Shown piece by piece: positions 45,453-57,578 of a stretch of DNA of 64,000 nucleotides. The position numbers were made by a program, and so were the translations under genes. The stretch is from Fasciola hepatica (taxonomy: Eukaryota > Platyhelminthes > Trematoda > Plagiorchiida > Fasciolidae). The stretch's first letter is position 1, and the number at the start of each line of letters is the position of its first letter. The stretch lies in assembly GCA_948099385.1 (NCBI GenBank), contig CANUEZ040000104.1, forward strand, positions 685,001 to 749,000, read 5' to 3'. The notes beneath the pieces were generated by a model. That model was not told the DNA's origin and ran no database searches. It was given only the letters and a program-made list of their open reading frames with translations.

Positions 45453-47300
45453 CTAGGCCTCAGGGTTATCAGCTCCTCCGTCTTCGCTCTCGAGTAGGTT
45501 AATACTGCGTATGTCACGAATGAGCACTCCCTTAGCTGTCTTCACCTTCACCGTTCTTATCATTTCGTCAGTGCTTTTGATGGTTTCCGTAACTACTCCC
45601 AAAGACCAAGCGCTGAAATGTGCGCGTTCGTCGGCGATCATAACCACGTCCCCAACTTTGAATGGTCTTGTTTTGGCCAGCCACTTCTGTCGAGTCTGCA
45701 AAGTCGGTAGGTACTCCCGTAGCCATCGCCTCCAGAAGACCTTGGCCAGATAGTTCGCTTGCTTCCACCCGTGGAGGTAGCTCCCACGAAGGTTTACCGG
45801 CCCTTGGAAACCCTCGTTCGACCTTAGCGTCAATAAGTCGTTCAAGGTGAGCGCCAGGTGGGTGGGGGCGCCGTTCAATACTGGAACCAGGGGGCGGTTG
45901 TTCAGGTCTCGCTCCACCTCAGTCATGACGGTGTTCAGGGTCTCGTCGTCGGGCGGCTGCTGCTCCATGATTGACAGCAATATCCGTCTGGCGGACCGGA
46001 TCATGCGTTCCCATATGCCGCCTCGGCGACTGGCGTGTGGGGGGTTGAAATGCCATCGTATGCCGTAGGCCACGGTTCGATTCTGCAGTTCGTCCCTGTT
46101 TATGTTCTTGTGCCAACGCTGCAATTCCCGTTGAGCGCCCACAAAGTTCGATCCATTATCCGAGTATATATCGGTCGGTACGCCTCTTCGGTTGATAAAT
46201 CTTTGCAAGGCCCGTAGAAACGAATCGGTCGTCATCGAATGTGCGACTTCTAGGTGTACCGCACGTGACTTCATGCACGTCATGATACATCCGTATTGCT
46301 TTTCTAATCTTTTCCCGCACTTGATCCACAAGGGCCCGAAATAGTCCAACCCGGTGTCACTGAACGGCCACCAGCCCGTAGTCACCCTGCATTCTGGTAG
46401 TGGGGCCATGAGTTGTTTGCCTGCCGTGGCATTGCGTCTCCTGCATTGCACACACCGTCGGATTACGCGTTTTACAGTCTCTCGTCCTCTCAACAACCAA
46501 AGACGCTTTCGGGTGACGCTCGTCACGTGACTTTCCCCGGCATGTCCCTCCATGGCTTGGACGTGTTGAATCATTAGCTCTACTACAGGTTGTCTCGCAG
46601 GCAGCAGTATAGGATACTTTGTGTCGAAGTTCAGGTGGGCGTTGGTCAGCCTACCATCTACCCGCAGCAGTCCGTTGATGAGTTTGGGGTTTAAACGCTT
46701 CAGCCCGCCTCTTGGAGATGGCATGTCTTCATTGGTCGGCCCCACTTCTTCCGCCCTCTTGAGTTCTTGGGCAAAAGCCTCGCGTTGTATCATTCTGAAA
46801 ATATCGTACTCTGCCGCTTGTAGCTCATCGGGACCTATCGGGCCGACCCGTATCCGACCTGAGGGCCGTAGCCCTTTCATGACTAGTAAATATCTCTTGA
46901 ACCTGGTTAACCAAACTAGCGAACGAAGCGTCTTCATCCAGGAAGAAAACCTGACCAGTCGCGATAGAATGGACGACGCTTCGACGACGTTGGTTGCTAT
47001 CACTACGCCTTTGATCTCCAGTTCCAATTCCGTAGGGGGTTTTAATTCGAACACGGGCCAGTCCTGTTTGGGCAATTGCAGGAAGTTTGGCCCTCTCGTC
47101 CACGTGTCCAGTTGCCTGAAGTTGTTCGCACCTCGGGAGCACAAGTCGGCCGGATTATTGCCAGACCTGACGTGACTCCACTGGTGCGTGGCTGATTCAT
47201 CGTGGATAATCGTGAGCCGGTTAGCAACGAAAGTACTAAACCGGCTCCGTACGTTGTTAATGTAGTAAAGTACTATCGTTGAATCCGTCCAGAAGCTCAC
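45453..47300 (-). pseudogene. pol: BEL/Pao pol, C-terminal part: RNase H end and integrase
   Basis: 615 codons in the same frame as the upstream segments, separated from them by a TGA at 47304-47306. It begins in the RNase H block 'FWTDSTIVLYYINN'. The integrase follows: zinc-binding histidines around residues 246-258 and C-x2-C at 283-286 ('RCVQCRRR'), then the catalytic triad Asp319 ('GLDYFGPL'), Asp381 ('IYSDNGSNFVG') and Glu431 ('GGIWERMI'). Residues about 505-605 form the DUF5641-type tail typical of Pao integrases ('FKVGDVVMIAD', 'WSLGVVTE'). All three catalytic residues are present. It inserts the DNA copy into the host chromosome. As a translated product it depends on passing the upstream stop, so this copy alone should not supply it. 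Confidence 0.93.
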
Positions 47301-47303
47301 CGA

Positions 47304-50117
47304 TCAACTGTAGAGTTCGAAACATCTCTTCACAGCCTGCACCACCCTGACTGCCAACACGGCTGCGCTGAGTTCAAGGCGTGGGATTGAGACCGACTTC
47401 AGTGGGGCAACGCGGGCTTTGGCGAACAGGATCCTCGTGGTATATTGTCCATCTCCTGCGCACCATCGTCCGTACACTACAGCTCCATAACCGACTTCGG
47501 ATGCATCGGAAAAAGCATGTAGTTCTCCAGTCCGTGTCGTATGGCCAGGAGTCAAACATCGTGGGATTCTTATGTCCCCTAATTTCTTCAAAGTGTTCAG
47601 AAATTCTTCCCAGTCCAGCCGGTCCCCTCGGTCCAGTGACTGGTCCCAATCAACTCTCTTACGGCACAGCCGCTGCAGCAAGATCTTTCCGGGTAGCAGC
47701 CATGGTGAGACGAAACCGAGCGGGTCGAACAAACTCGAGACGGCAGATAGTATGCCACGACGGGTTATTGGCAGCTCGGGAACATTCAGTTCGAAAACAA
47801 AATCGTCCGTTTCCGCGTCCCATTGTATCCCTAAAGTGCGCTCGATAGGAAGTGGAGAGCCGTCCAAATCTCTTACCCTTTCGGCCTTTTCGTGATACGG
47901 GATGACTTTCAGCACTTCTGAAGCGTTCGACATCCATTTAGTTAGATGGAAGCCGCCCTCTTCCAGCAATCTCGTCAGACCCCTGAACTTCTCTAGAGCT
48001 GATTCCACATCATCGAATGACCCAAGGTAGTCGTCGACGTAGAAGTTCCTGCTGACGCTTTCTACCACCGTCCAATGTACTAGATCGCCATGTTTGTTCG
48101 CTGATTCTCGGAGGGCGTAGTTTGCACAAAATGGTGACGATATGGCTCCGAAGGGGTGGACGGTCATTCTATAGTTCACCACTGCGTTGTCCCGGTCGGT
48201 CCCTTCCCACCACAGGAAACGCAAAGCATCTCGTTCTCCTACCGGAATCTTCACCTGATGGAACATTTCCCTAATGTCAGCAGACAAAGCCACTTTACCC
48301 ACTCTGAAACGGCACAGAACATCGATCAGTGGTGTGGTCCAGTCAGGCCCCTGTAGTAGGCGATCGTTTGACGACTTGCCGTGGAACTTGCCCGCACAGT
48401 CGAAAACCACCCGCAGTTTATTGGGTTTCTTGGGGTTGATAACCGGATGGTGAGGCAGATACCAGATACCCCTTTTGCTGTCGGTGTTGACAGGCACCTT
48501 TTCAACGTAACCGAGGGCCTCGTTTCGCTTCATCAAATCCGCGTATCGTTCCCACAGATTCTGGTCTCGAATGAAGCGTTCTTTTAGTCGTAGTAATCGT
48601 TGGAGAACATAATTTCTGTTGTCAGTCCACGGGTCGTCCGGTGTGCGCCATGGGAGGGGAACCTCGAACTGTTTTTTGAGGCCTCCAGTGTCTTGCCGCA
48701 CCGTTTGTAGAGCGAAGTGATCCTCTTGAGACAACGTCGGTCTTTCGTCTCCAATGTCATGAAACTCCTTTTCATACAGCCGTTGCAGATGATACTCTAT
48801 GCGGTCCGTTTCGGCGGATAAGTAATTCACGGAACCGCGTACCCCTACTGGACCGTATAACATCCATCCCAGAGCCGTGCGTACGGCATAAGGTGCCTGG
48901 CGGTCGCCCACTCTTTGGTCAAGCACCCAATGCGCCTCTGGCACGTCGCATCCGATGAGGAGATCCACCTCATCATCTTCCCAGTCTATGACGGTTACAT
49001 CCTGTAGGTGGGGCCACCGAGTCAAGATTGCGTTCACCGACCTTGGTGCCCGCATGGGGAGATTCGCTAACGTGAATGCCTCCGTTGGTTCAATTTCCTC
49101 GTTAGTGTCTAGAAAGATGAGTTGCAGCCTTAATCTACCGGCAGTCATTACCTGTGTTCCGCCCACCGTGCTCACTGCTAACGACGTCGCACCTTTAGCC
49201 AGTTGGTGTTTGTCGGCAAACCGCTCTTTCACTAAAGTGGTGTCGGATCCACTATCAACGAAAGCCAACGCCTTGACTATCCCAGTCGGAGTCACTACTC
49301 CCACGGCCACTACGCCTAAACGTACCGGTTTACTGGCAGATCGTGACGTTGAACAAATAACGCTGGGTTTTGTACTGGCCTCGGATATAGTTACTCTCTC
49401 CTGATGCAGCAGCCGATGGTGTCTGCTCGTGCAGCCCTCGTAACCACATCGATTCCTTGTTCTACAGGCTGCTGCCCGGTGCGTGGTGTTGAGACAGATG
49501 AAACATGCTCCTGCCATCCTCGCCGTTCCCCACCGTTCGTCTATTGTGGCGTTGCCGAACTTGGGGCATTCTGGTAGGCCATGGCTAATACCACAGGACC
49601 TGCAATTTGGTTTCGCCGTAGCATCTCGTGAAATGACGTGTGTGTTGGTCCAAGGCTGGTACTTTGGATATTCCCGTACAGGGGTTTGGACTTGGCTAGT
49701 ACTGGGCTTGTTTGCTCGGTTGCTGTCCCGGACGAGTCGGCCGAATCTGCTGTCAGCTATCTTCGTTTGCCTGTCTAAGTATTCAGTCAGGTCTTCGAAG
49801 TTGGCTTCTTTGTCGCTTCGGCTTATCCGTTCAGCTTCTTCCGCCCACCGACCCTGTAGTTCGGGAGAGAGGTGACGGACTTTGCCTTCCAAAGTGTGCA
49901 TGGCGTCTAGGTCAGCCCTGTAACCTAAATGGTCGAGGGCTATTGAGCAGTTCTGCATCTTGATCACCAGGTAGGCCATGGTGTAGACGTCGCCCTTGGT
50001 TCTCTTTGCCTCTGCCATCACGCCCTCTATTAGGTTACGGGCTACTTTGAAAGGTTGGCCAAACAAGTCCCTTGGAATCTTTCTTGCCCTTGTGTAGCCT
50101 TGTTCTGGATCGAGCAT
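47304..50117 (-). pseudogene. pol: BEL/Pao gag C-terminus, protease, RT and RNase H
   Basis: 937 codons counted from the first Met after the upstream TGA; the frame is open further up to 50237. Residues 1-130 are the capsid end of gag. Cys/His clusters follow at 172-240 ('CRSCGISHGLPECPKFG', 'CFICLNTTHRAAAC'). The aspartic protease active site is 'FVDSGSDTTLV' at about 286-296. RT spans about 545-730, with 'LSADIREMFHQVKI' at 611-624, 'HPFGAISSPF' and the catalytic 'FYVDDYLG' at 692-699. The Pao-specific linker 'ILSAVSSLFDPLGFVSPWLL' is at 789-808. RNase H begins with 'HAFSDASEVGYGAVVY' (867-882) and 'IPRLELSAA' (911-919). The frame stops at a TGA inside RNase H. Confidence 0.95.
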
Positions 50118-50237
50118 GGTGCACCCGTCGATAGCTTCTCGCGCTCGGCCTCGGCAGTAGTGAGTAAGGTAAAGAAGCCTTTGCCCAGGGTCGGTTACCT
50201 TGTTTTCGACGAACGTCTCGAACTGTTTGACAAACTT

Positions 50238-50648
50238 TCAGTATTGCTCAGCTCGCCCGTCGAAAACCGTTAACTCCACTCTAGGCAGATCGATCGATGG
50301 TGGTTTGTAGTCGGCGACCGGCGTGGGGTTCCCTACCTTATTGCACTCTAACCTATCGGAAGTGTCGACGTCACTGGTCTCATGCTCTCGCTGTTTCTGT
50401 GTACACTTCTCTGCTGCATGCGCCTGTAGTCTAGCCGAAAGTAACTGTTGCTCTAGTTCTAGTATTCTCAGCTTATATAAATCGACATCCTTACGATCAA
50501 TATTGCTTTCAATAACACATGAGCTAGCACTGACAGGACTAGGCGGTCTAGCATTAACTAAAGAATCATATGTACCCAAAACCTTCCCAGAGACTTGCCG
50601 TATTACTTCCTGTCCGGATTCGACTGCTTTTGATCCTTTTCTTGGCAT
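50238..50648 (-). pseudogene. gag: BEL/Pao gag N-terminus
   Basis: Start chosen at the ATG at 50648 ('MPRKGSKAVESGQEVI'), 42 bp beyond the 5' LTR; the open frame upstream of it is untranslated LTR and leader. A coiled-coil-like stretch 'DLYKLRILELEQQLLSARLQ' lies near residues 55-75, followed by 'DLPRVELTVFDG', the conserved block at the start of the DUF1759 capsid region. A TGA at 50238-50240 interrupts the frame right after it, and the same frame continues without shift on the other side. Confidence 0.9.
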
Positions 50649-50690
50649 TTTGCGTGATTTTTCCTCGTTCCAAATAGATCTATAGAGTAT

Positions 50691-51066
50691 TGTTACGAAC
50701 GTTTGAGCAATGCGTAGCCAAATTCGCAACGGATCCCGAAATCAGAAGACGATTATCCGTGATATTCTACGATACTAGATTATTACAATAAACAATGACA
50801 TAAACAATATACAAACCTCAATAATACGATCACAAGGACTCAACAACGAGAAACCGAATAGCAGCGTGTGAGCAGACAGCACGTGCGTCACGCAGGTCCT
50901 GAACAAGGATGTGCCAAAGTAGCGCTCTGGGCGCGAACAAACAACAATTGGTCCAGGAAAACAACCAGTTCGTAAAGACAAGTCAATAGTGTATGGAAAT
51001 GAGTGATGTTGGGAAAAAACACTGAATCGCGAGGGAAAAAGGGGGATTTTCCACGACCGGCTGTTA
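50691..51066 (-). repeat. 5' LTR of BEL/Pao element
   Basis: On the - strand it runs from 'TAACAGCCGG' to 'GTTCGTAACA'. The first two bases seen in the other copies (TG) are replaced by AC at 51067-51068. A sequence 'tttggaacgagg' about 15 bp after the LTR could be the tRNA primer site, but I cannot assign the tRNA. Confidence 0.93.
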
Positions 51067-51068
51067 GT

Positions 51069-53485
51069 GGCCTGGCCAACAGATCAGCTAAAGAGTTCGC
51101 TGATGCTAGATAAACTCCATAAGGCCCCACCACCTTGCACTTCCAAAAGCCTCAGACTTTCGCAAACTTCGCTCTCATGGCTTCTACGTCTACCATCGCT
51201 GGGATGTGCGTGCTGTGTCCAGTGGGTTTTTTTGGAGCTCCTCGACTCGGTCCCCTGTGCCCTGGGAAGGGATCGCAGCAGATTCCCTGCCTCCTCTTGC
51301 TCCGTGCCTGGCTTTGTCACCTTTTTATCCTTAGCACCATTTATTCACTCCTCAAGGCGGCCGTTGATTGCACATAACTGCAGTACACTTCAGGATTCCT
51401 CTTGAAGTTTGTAGCAATCCTGCTTTCGTAGCTTCGTCTGCATTCCATTCTTGCTATCGTGGCCCTTCCTTAGGTCATTCTGTATTGCAGGAAGACTTAG
51501 TGCCCATTTGTGCGAGCGCACCTATGCCAGGCAACATGCTTCAGCTTGACAAACTTTTACACGACGCTTCATCACGGCGGGTCCTTCATCTCTTTTGCTT
51601 TCTTCAAGGGAGCTACCCCATTGGTGATTTCTGACAGTTTGACCTCGACTCTCTGCCACTGTGTCTCCACGTAGCCTCTCCGTCTTGGTACTAGCCACTC
51701 GACCTGAAGTGCGAGTTCCCGCAGCCCTCCTTTGTTTTTTCCAGAGGCATTTCTCGATTTTGTCCGGCGCCCTCTCCTCCTGGAGATTCAGTGCCATCCT
51801 CAGGATATCGTGGTAGCCCTTTCTAACCTGGGCACCCGCATTCACTGGATCTCTGGGAACCCCTGTGACCGCTAAGTCATGGAATGATGTTGCCTGACCA
51901 TATACGCACCTAGCTACCTGCTCCACTTTCAAAATGAAGCTTCCGTTCAATGCAACCCCCCGTTCTCTCGCTAACAACTAGTTCCGGGACCGTTCCGGTT
52001 TCCCGTTGAAATGGCGTTTGCCGACGCATCGATATACTGCCTAGTTTCGTTAACAGACGGCAAATGTTCGTCTGTCCAATGTCGGTGTCGAAGCTCAGGC
52101 CGGCCAAGCTGGTAATTGGTTCATTGCGTTCGTAATGAAACGAAGCGAAACCCATCAATCAGCCTTGAAAAGTAGCTCTTAATAAATTGCGCGGAGTCGG
52201 CCGGTCAGCGAATAGGAATTTTTTGGAGAAATGCAGCGGATTCGATTAATCGGAGGCTGAGGGTCGCGTTGATCAAACGAAAGGAACTTTAACCAGTCAT
52301 CAGCCGACCGACCGCGAAAAAGTCACCTAATGGGGGACCTAAAAGACATAGCCCTTTGGAAGACCCGGTTATGGGAAAAGCTCTATAACACTAGGCGCCG
52401 TGCCGTGACTTTTATTTCAGTAACTTAGCATTCGGTTCTGCAAAACAACCGAGATTGTTTGAACGCAGAGGAGCCTCCTCACTGGAGCTAGTGCGACAGA
52501 ACAACGCGTTTTCTCAGAGAAGCTCGATGAAGCCCGCAGCAGCTTGAGGATGAAAGCTTCAAGAAAGTTTGCTATATCCCCTTCCGCTCCACTGAACATA
52601 CAAAGCCGGAATCCCTCGGCAGACGACAACAGACCGCGGAGACAACGATATCGAGGTTTTTCTGTATTCATGCATCTGCAGTCCGAATCAACTTATTGTC
52701 AGATGGTGAAGCTGCACCGCTGCCTCCAAAATGAGCCTTGCCGGGTTCCCAGCACTTTATCGTTCGATGACGGCAAAAAGCAGGGAGATCTCACGACAGT
52801 TTTGCGGAAGGTGGTTGAATAGTGCTATGCCAGCCAAATGGAATGTTCGAAAGTTTCCAGTTCTCTCTCATAAGATGGTGGTAACGTGAGACTGTCGATG
52901 ACTATGTTGCGGCACTGAAGATGCGGCCTAGTAGTGCATTATTCGCAGTTACACGAAGGACGGTTTATCATGAGACTGGCTGATGACCGGAGTTCGGAAT
53001 GGTGCAACTGGGAAGAACTTTTGCTGATACGTCAAGTGGATTTGGAAATATGCTTCGGTATTTGTAAGAGAGTAAAAATCACACAGTATGAGCACTTTTC
53101 GCCTTTCCGTTGCTACCTCATTACGTTAAGATAACAGTTCTTTATCCTCCTGTTCTCAGGATCCTAGGATTTGGTACATGCTGATGATGGAAATTTCAGG
53201 TCCCACTGTCGTGATGGTTACCTTAGACGATGGCGCGTTTACCGAGGCATGCCACTCATCTTCGTAGGCGTCGTTGGTGGGGAGGAGCAAGTTGCTGTAC
53301 GCCTTTACAAAACTTTCTCAGCTATCTTTGGATATCTTCACAGATTTCTGGAGATTCAACTGGCTATTTTGCCGAGAGTATTCCCGGCAGGTCACAAAAG
53401 TTCCGGATCTTTTTGTACCATAGTTGTGTCTATTTTCTGAAGAAACCGTCCCAATGTTACTGTTAGGGAAACGCTAACTCATTAG
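51069..53485. other. Mostly unassigned flank right of BEL element
   Basis: Apart from the 151-codon ORF at 51522-51977 I see no motif. Frames at 52417-52671 (-), 52544-52822 (+) and 53171-53440 (+) are unremarkable. Confidence 0.4.
51522..51977 (-). CDS. Unrecognised 151-codon ORF
   Basis: Charged, Arg/Glu/Lys-rich product with no signal peptide or membrane segment. It includes 'YHDILRMALNLQEERAPDKI' and 'CLWKKQRRAAGTRTSGRVAS', and ends with Cys-containing 'KVCQAEACCLA'. I do not recognise it. It lies 0.45 kb outside the BEL 5' LTR in the same direction. It may be an old element ORF or an exon-like piece; length alone is not decisive. Confidence 0.25.
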   Translation of the reverse strand: MLARERGVALNGSFILKVEQVARCVYGQATSFHDLAVTGVPRDPVNAGAQVRKGYHDILRMALNLQEERAPDKIEKCLWKKQRRAAGTRTSGRVASTKTERLRGDTVAESRGQTVRNHQWGSSLEESKRDEGPAVMKRRVKVCQAEACCLA

Positions 53486-53489
53486 AAGC

Positions 53490-56400
53490 AGTGTTGTGTA
53501 CGACGTCTTGGGGGGATACTAGGTGTGGTGCTCGTATTTTTCGGGACTTTGAGGACATTACAAGACTCACTATCCTGGGGAACGACATCGCCAAGCTGCT
53601 TCCGTTATTATGCTTCATAGGCCTCACGGCCAACCATGCCCTGCCGCGGCTTAAATCCACTGCTGATTGTCTTGAACCCGCTTCTACCGAGGTCTTGAAG
53701 CTCGTCTAATGTAGAAAAAAGGCCATAGCTTTTGTTCTCCCGAACGAGGCTACAGTATCACAAACGAAACCCTCCCTGTTCAGGGCTGATGTCATGGAGC
53801 AAAACACACGCACGATCACAAGCCTACACCTGCTTTCATCCCGCCTCGTGTGTCGCTTCCCCTCCAATTCTCTTCCAATCTAATAAAAAAGGGAATTTCT
53901 CAAAAAGCAATCAATGCTTCCTGTCAACATCGCGTGTAAGTCAGTCAGGACTCCTCTTCACAGGGAGGGGTCAAGGGCAACGGTCTGAACAATACCTCCC
54001 ACCAGTACCCTACAAACGGGTCCTTAGCACAGGCCAGCCTCAGCCATGCAATCATCATCCCTTAATCCTGCACCTTCTATACCAACACACGCACCCATCG
54101 ACCTGGACAATTCACCCCTGTTGGACCTCTGGAAATGTCCATCAGAGGGCCGGTACCTCTGACTGCAGCTTACACTCCCACCTACCTCTTGTTTGCCACC
54201 AAAACTATATTTTCTCTGCCCCGGATACCAGGTAGTAACTAGATTCCTAGGATGGCCTTTAAAAAAGGGAACAAGCCAACAGTTCTCACTCGTACCAAAA
54301 GACGGTAAAAGTCGATGGAACGGGTGAAGGACGTTTTGCGTCGAGACAACATCGTTCACCCTTGCGTTGAGGAGTGACACCGGACGAGGTACTAGCTAAT
54401 GGAGCCAAAGGTTCAACGGTCCGCAAGCGGAGCAGTCAATAGTGTGTTCTTTAATTGGCGAAAACCAGCTGTCCTCACAGAAGTGGGCGAATAACGCACA
54501 GCCCCGTGGCATGGAACAACATAGAAAATATGTAGAGCTGAACGTGCCGATTGGTTATGGTTGCCTACGGTAACTTTTCGTCATGAATTTACACTTTCAA
54601 ACTCAGTCTTATCCGGGTCACTACACCTCCACCAATCAGGCCGATAAGTAAGATGCAGGCTACCCCTACTTCCCATACCTCATCCGACGGGAAACTTCAG
54701 CCCGTCCCCCTTCCCACTACTGGATCCCCCAGGGCTATCACGGACCCAACCGACCCAAAAAGTGCGCAGACGCTAGACGCTCTCAAATCCGTTGTCGCAT
54801 ACAAATAGATAGCTTCAGGCCTCCATTCCAGGCCCTCTCTTTCTTGCGATCCGTAATCAAGCAGGAATGCAATCGGCAAACACCTAGGGTCCCTCAGCAG
54901 CAACCGCACCGATCAACCTGTTAACACGTACGCATTCCTGCATGCTCTTGGCCTACAGAAAATGCTATCTTTAAGGACAAACGCACCCAGCCTACTGTGG
55001 CTACACATGAGTCGTCAACACAAACACAGTAGTACCGGACTCACACCCAAAGCCTCTCAGTATCACGCGTCCCTAGGGCCGCTTGGTCGGTTTTCAACCC
55101 GCTTTCAGCACTGCCACCCATGCCTTCACCGATATTACAGGTTGCCGCTATACCATCTATGGTACCCGACCCACCTCCTTTTCCACCTCTGACTCAACAA
55201 ACCTCCGTTTCTGAAACCTTTACCTCGACTCTCAGGGTGTTCAATGTCACCTCCTTTGGCCCTTCAGGACTCATTTCGCTACCTGATCAAACCCGTTGTG
55301 CCTAATATTCCTGGCCTTCAACTCCCTCCCTTCGAGGACTACTTGAGGGGAGTCTGAAAACTTTGCCTAAGCCTCACCCTCCACTCCGCCCTCAGACCGC
55401 TCCTGCTTTTTTCGTCCTTACCCATCATTCAACCACTATCTTCAAATAGGAGCAAGCTCCTGGATAAAGCAACAGTGCTCCCGAGGTCCTCATTTCCCAC
55501 CTTCTACCCCCAGCTCCATCCGCGCCCCTCCTACCCCTCAAGGACTCGATCGCTCCAAGTAGAACCCCCACTCCTTTCCTCGGGATGCTACCCATCTGCT
55601 TAACTGGCCACCAGCACAAGTCGTTCTTCGTCAGAATCGCTCCTAAACAGGACAGAGTTTCATCTGCCCATCGTAAACCACCTTCCATCCGACGATCCTT
55701 TATCACCAAATCATGATGAAACAACGGTACTATCTACTTGGAACCTAAGAGAAACTCCATTTCGCTCTTTCTTCCTAATGTCCTCCCTGTCCTCCATGAT
55801 TCGCAGTCACTTCGTTTGCTGGCATTAGACCTAAGCCTGGATGTCTTGCTAGCTATCATGGCCCCGATGACTGAGCAAACACGAGTAAACCTCTTTTCCA
55901 TACAAGGTAGCCGAATCACCGACAAAAGCAGACCCGACCTGCACGGAGGCGGCTGCTTCGTTTATACCAGAAATATACTCACTGTGAATGGAGTTCATCG
56001 TCCTATTCTTGACAGAATTCGGGACCCTGTTGGGCTCACTATCAAAGAAGACCAGCGGTTACTTCTAATAGGGTGCATCTTCCATCCGCCGAACCAAGAT
56101 ATGCACGGGCTAAGAGCAACAGCAGACGCGTTCATCTGTCTCTGGCCTCCATTTACCCGCCAAAATCTTGGCGGGTGATTTTAGTGTTCCTAAAATCTGC
56201 TGGCTATCCCCGACAGCTCCCCGAAAAATTCAGGTTTTTTCGTGTATCCATGTTGGTAACTGGGCACAACATATCTGTCCCCCACTAGAGGGAAAAATAC
56301 ATTAGATCTGAGCCTCTTTATTGGTGTCAGCTATTAAGACACCAAGATCTTAAGTCTTTTCACCGGTATTGACCAGAAGGTAGTATCCCGTTTTTGCGGC

Positions 56401-56700
56401 ACCCTGGCTACACACCGACAATTCAGCAGAAACACCCCCCGCGATCACCGATGAGCACTACCACAAAGCTTGCTGAAATGGTCCACATTCTTTTATCCTT
56501 TCCAAAAGCCAGGGAGAATTCTTTTTCTCTAATGACTTAGAGGTAACGGTTGTTTAACTTCATTCTTATCTTCACTATTACCTCGGCGAAGTCACTCCAG
56601 CATAAGGGCCCACATTGAACCGACAGCTGAACTTCCCAGATTGTCCTGAATGAAGCCCAGCCAAAATCCAATGAAGTTTCTCTAGAACCGGGGACTTCTC
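53490..56700 (+). pseudogene. Long CR1-like family, copy C, 5' part (ORF1 + endonuclease)
   Basis: A diverged third member of the family at 27560 and 33170. ORF1 wording at 53540-53700 ('LGNDIAKLLPLLCFIGLT' against 'DTAYNLVPLLCITESIG' in copy B, 'LPRLKSTADCLEPASTEVLK' against 'LTAVGRSIDSVASEVLIY') is followed by a Pro-rich stretch (54050-55450). The endonuclease is in ORF 55738-56178: 'HGGGCFVYTRNILTVNGVHR', 'LLLIGCIFHPPNQD', then 'GDFSVPKICWL' near 56165-56205 in the next frame. Frames are broken. The RT is not adjacent but reappears at 60290. Confidence 0.72.
55738..56330 (+). pseudogene. Apurinic-type endonuclease of copy C
   Basis: Open for 146 codons at 55738-56178. It keeps the central endonuclease blocks, but the catalytic Glu block is not recognisable and the final S-D-H block near 56370 reads differently. 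A frameshift near 56175 moves the 'GDFSVPKICWL' block to another frame. Confidence 0.7.
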
Positions 56701-57145
56701 GTTGTAACTTCAAATATTACATTTATCTCAAACAATAAAATTGTTTTTCGACCCATCCAAAAAGCAGGAGCCAGGTGTCTTAAGCCACCCAATCAGGGTG
56801 GAGCAACAGGCCAGGATGATGAAGGTTAGAAACAATCAATCTGATCAAGACATCTCATATTTGAACCATGGTAATACTTATCAGCATGACCTTCTATTGA
56901 TAGCGGAGGCTCTTCGTACTTACCTTGCCTCCTCTTCCCCCAAGGATGACTAGGTCCATCAATTTTTTTAATCCTGCGACATGGGTAATATTCTCAGCGG
57001 TGGTTCCTCAATCCGGTGAGGTTTCAGCCCTGCCCGGGCAGCACGACGGTCAACGGAGCCTCACCCGAATGTCACTTTAGTGTTCTAGGACGATGATACG
57101 AATGTCCTCCGACCTTCAGCTAAGCGTGCCCTTTAAGATAAAAAC

Positions 57146-57164
57146 GGACATTCCGGTGACGGTC
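57146..57164 (+). repeat. Recurring 19-bp motif, copy 4
   Basis: Reads GGACATTCCGGTGACGGTC, one difference from the consensus. Confidence 0.7.
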
Positions 57165-57549
57165 GCCAAGACTGAATAACAGGGACCTCTTTGCTCCCAA
57201 TTAGACTAAAATACTAATTTTGACTTAATAAACCTGAATAAACCTATCCCTGATGGTTATTTTTGCAATTTTTCTGGGATAAGATGAAAATGTGCCACCG
57301 GCATACCAGTAATCCCAACCGTAATTCCGCATACGACATTTGGCGTGATTAATTACCTGAGTTCATGCAGAAGCGCCATTTCTTTAAACAGTTAGATGAA
57401 GACCTCATGAAACGGTTGTGTTCTGTCAATCGGATGCACGCACGTGCACTGCGACTTTCAACAAAATATTGCGCAGTGTTTGGCGCCAGTCTAGTGTGCT
57501 TACCATCGAAGGAATTCTGGACGCTTGATTGACCATCGCCTTTATCTGT

Positions 57550-57578
57550 CCTGTGCAAACTAAACTAAACTGATCTGT
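57550..57578 (+). repeat. CR1-tail-like sequence
   Basis: 'tcctgtgcaaactaaactaaactga' wording is the inverse of the 'cagttcagtttgcacagga' 3' end seen in the 19.4 and 20.2 kb CR1 copies, with an ACTAA-type repeat instead of AACTG. It suggests another 3'-end-only CR1 copy, here on the + strand. Confidence 0.45.

Larger units (their letters stand above)
44514..51068 (-). mobile_element. BEL/Pao LTR retrotransposon, nearly complete
   Basis: A 6.5-kb element on the - strand: 5' LTR (50691-51066), one long gag-pol frame (50648 down to 45453), a non-coding stretch, polypurine tract (44758-44779) and a truncated 3' LTR (44514-44757). The coding frame is not frameshifted anywhere over about 1,730 codons; only two TGA codons interrupt it. 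The two LTR copies share about 244 bp with two mismatches by eye, so insertion was recent relative to the other elements here. Domain order gag, protease, RT, RNase H, integrase with a C-terminal DUF5641-like tail is diagnostic of BEL/Pao. It is related to the solo LTR at 22108-22484. Confidence 0.95.

Noticed and set aside
47304..50240. Programmed TGA readthrough or TGA recoding in the BEL element
   Set aside because: The two TGA contexts (followed by A and T) lack known readthrough signals, and the simpler reading is two point mutations in one copy. Comparison with other copies would settle it.
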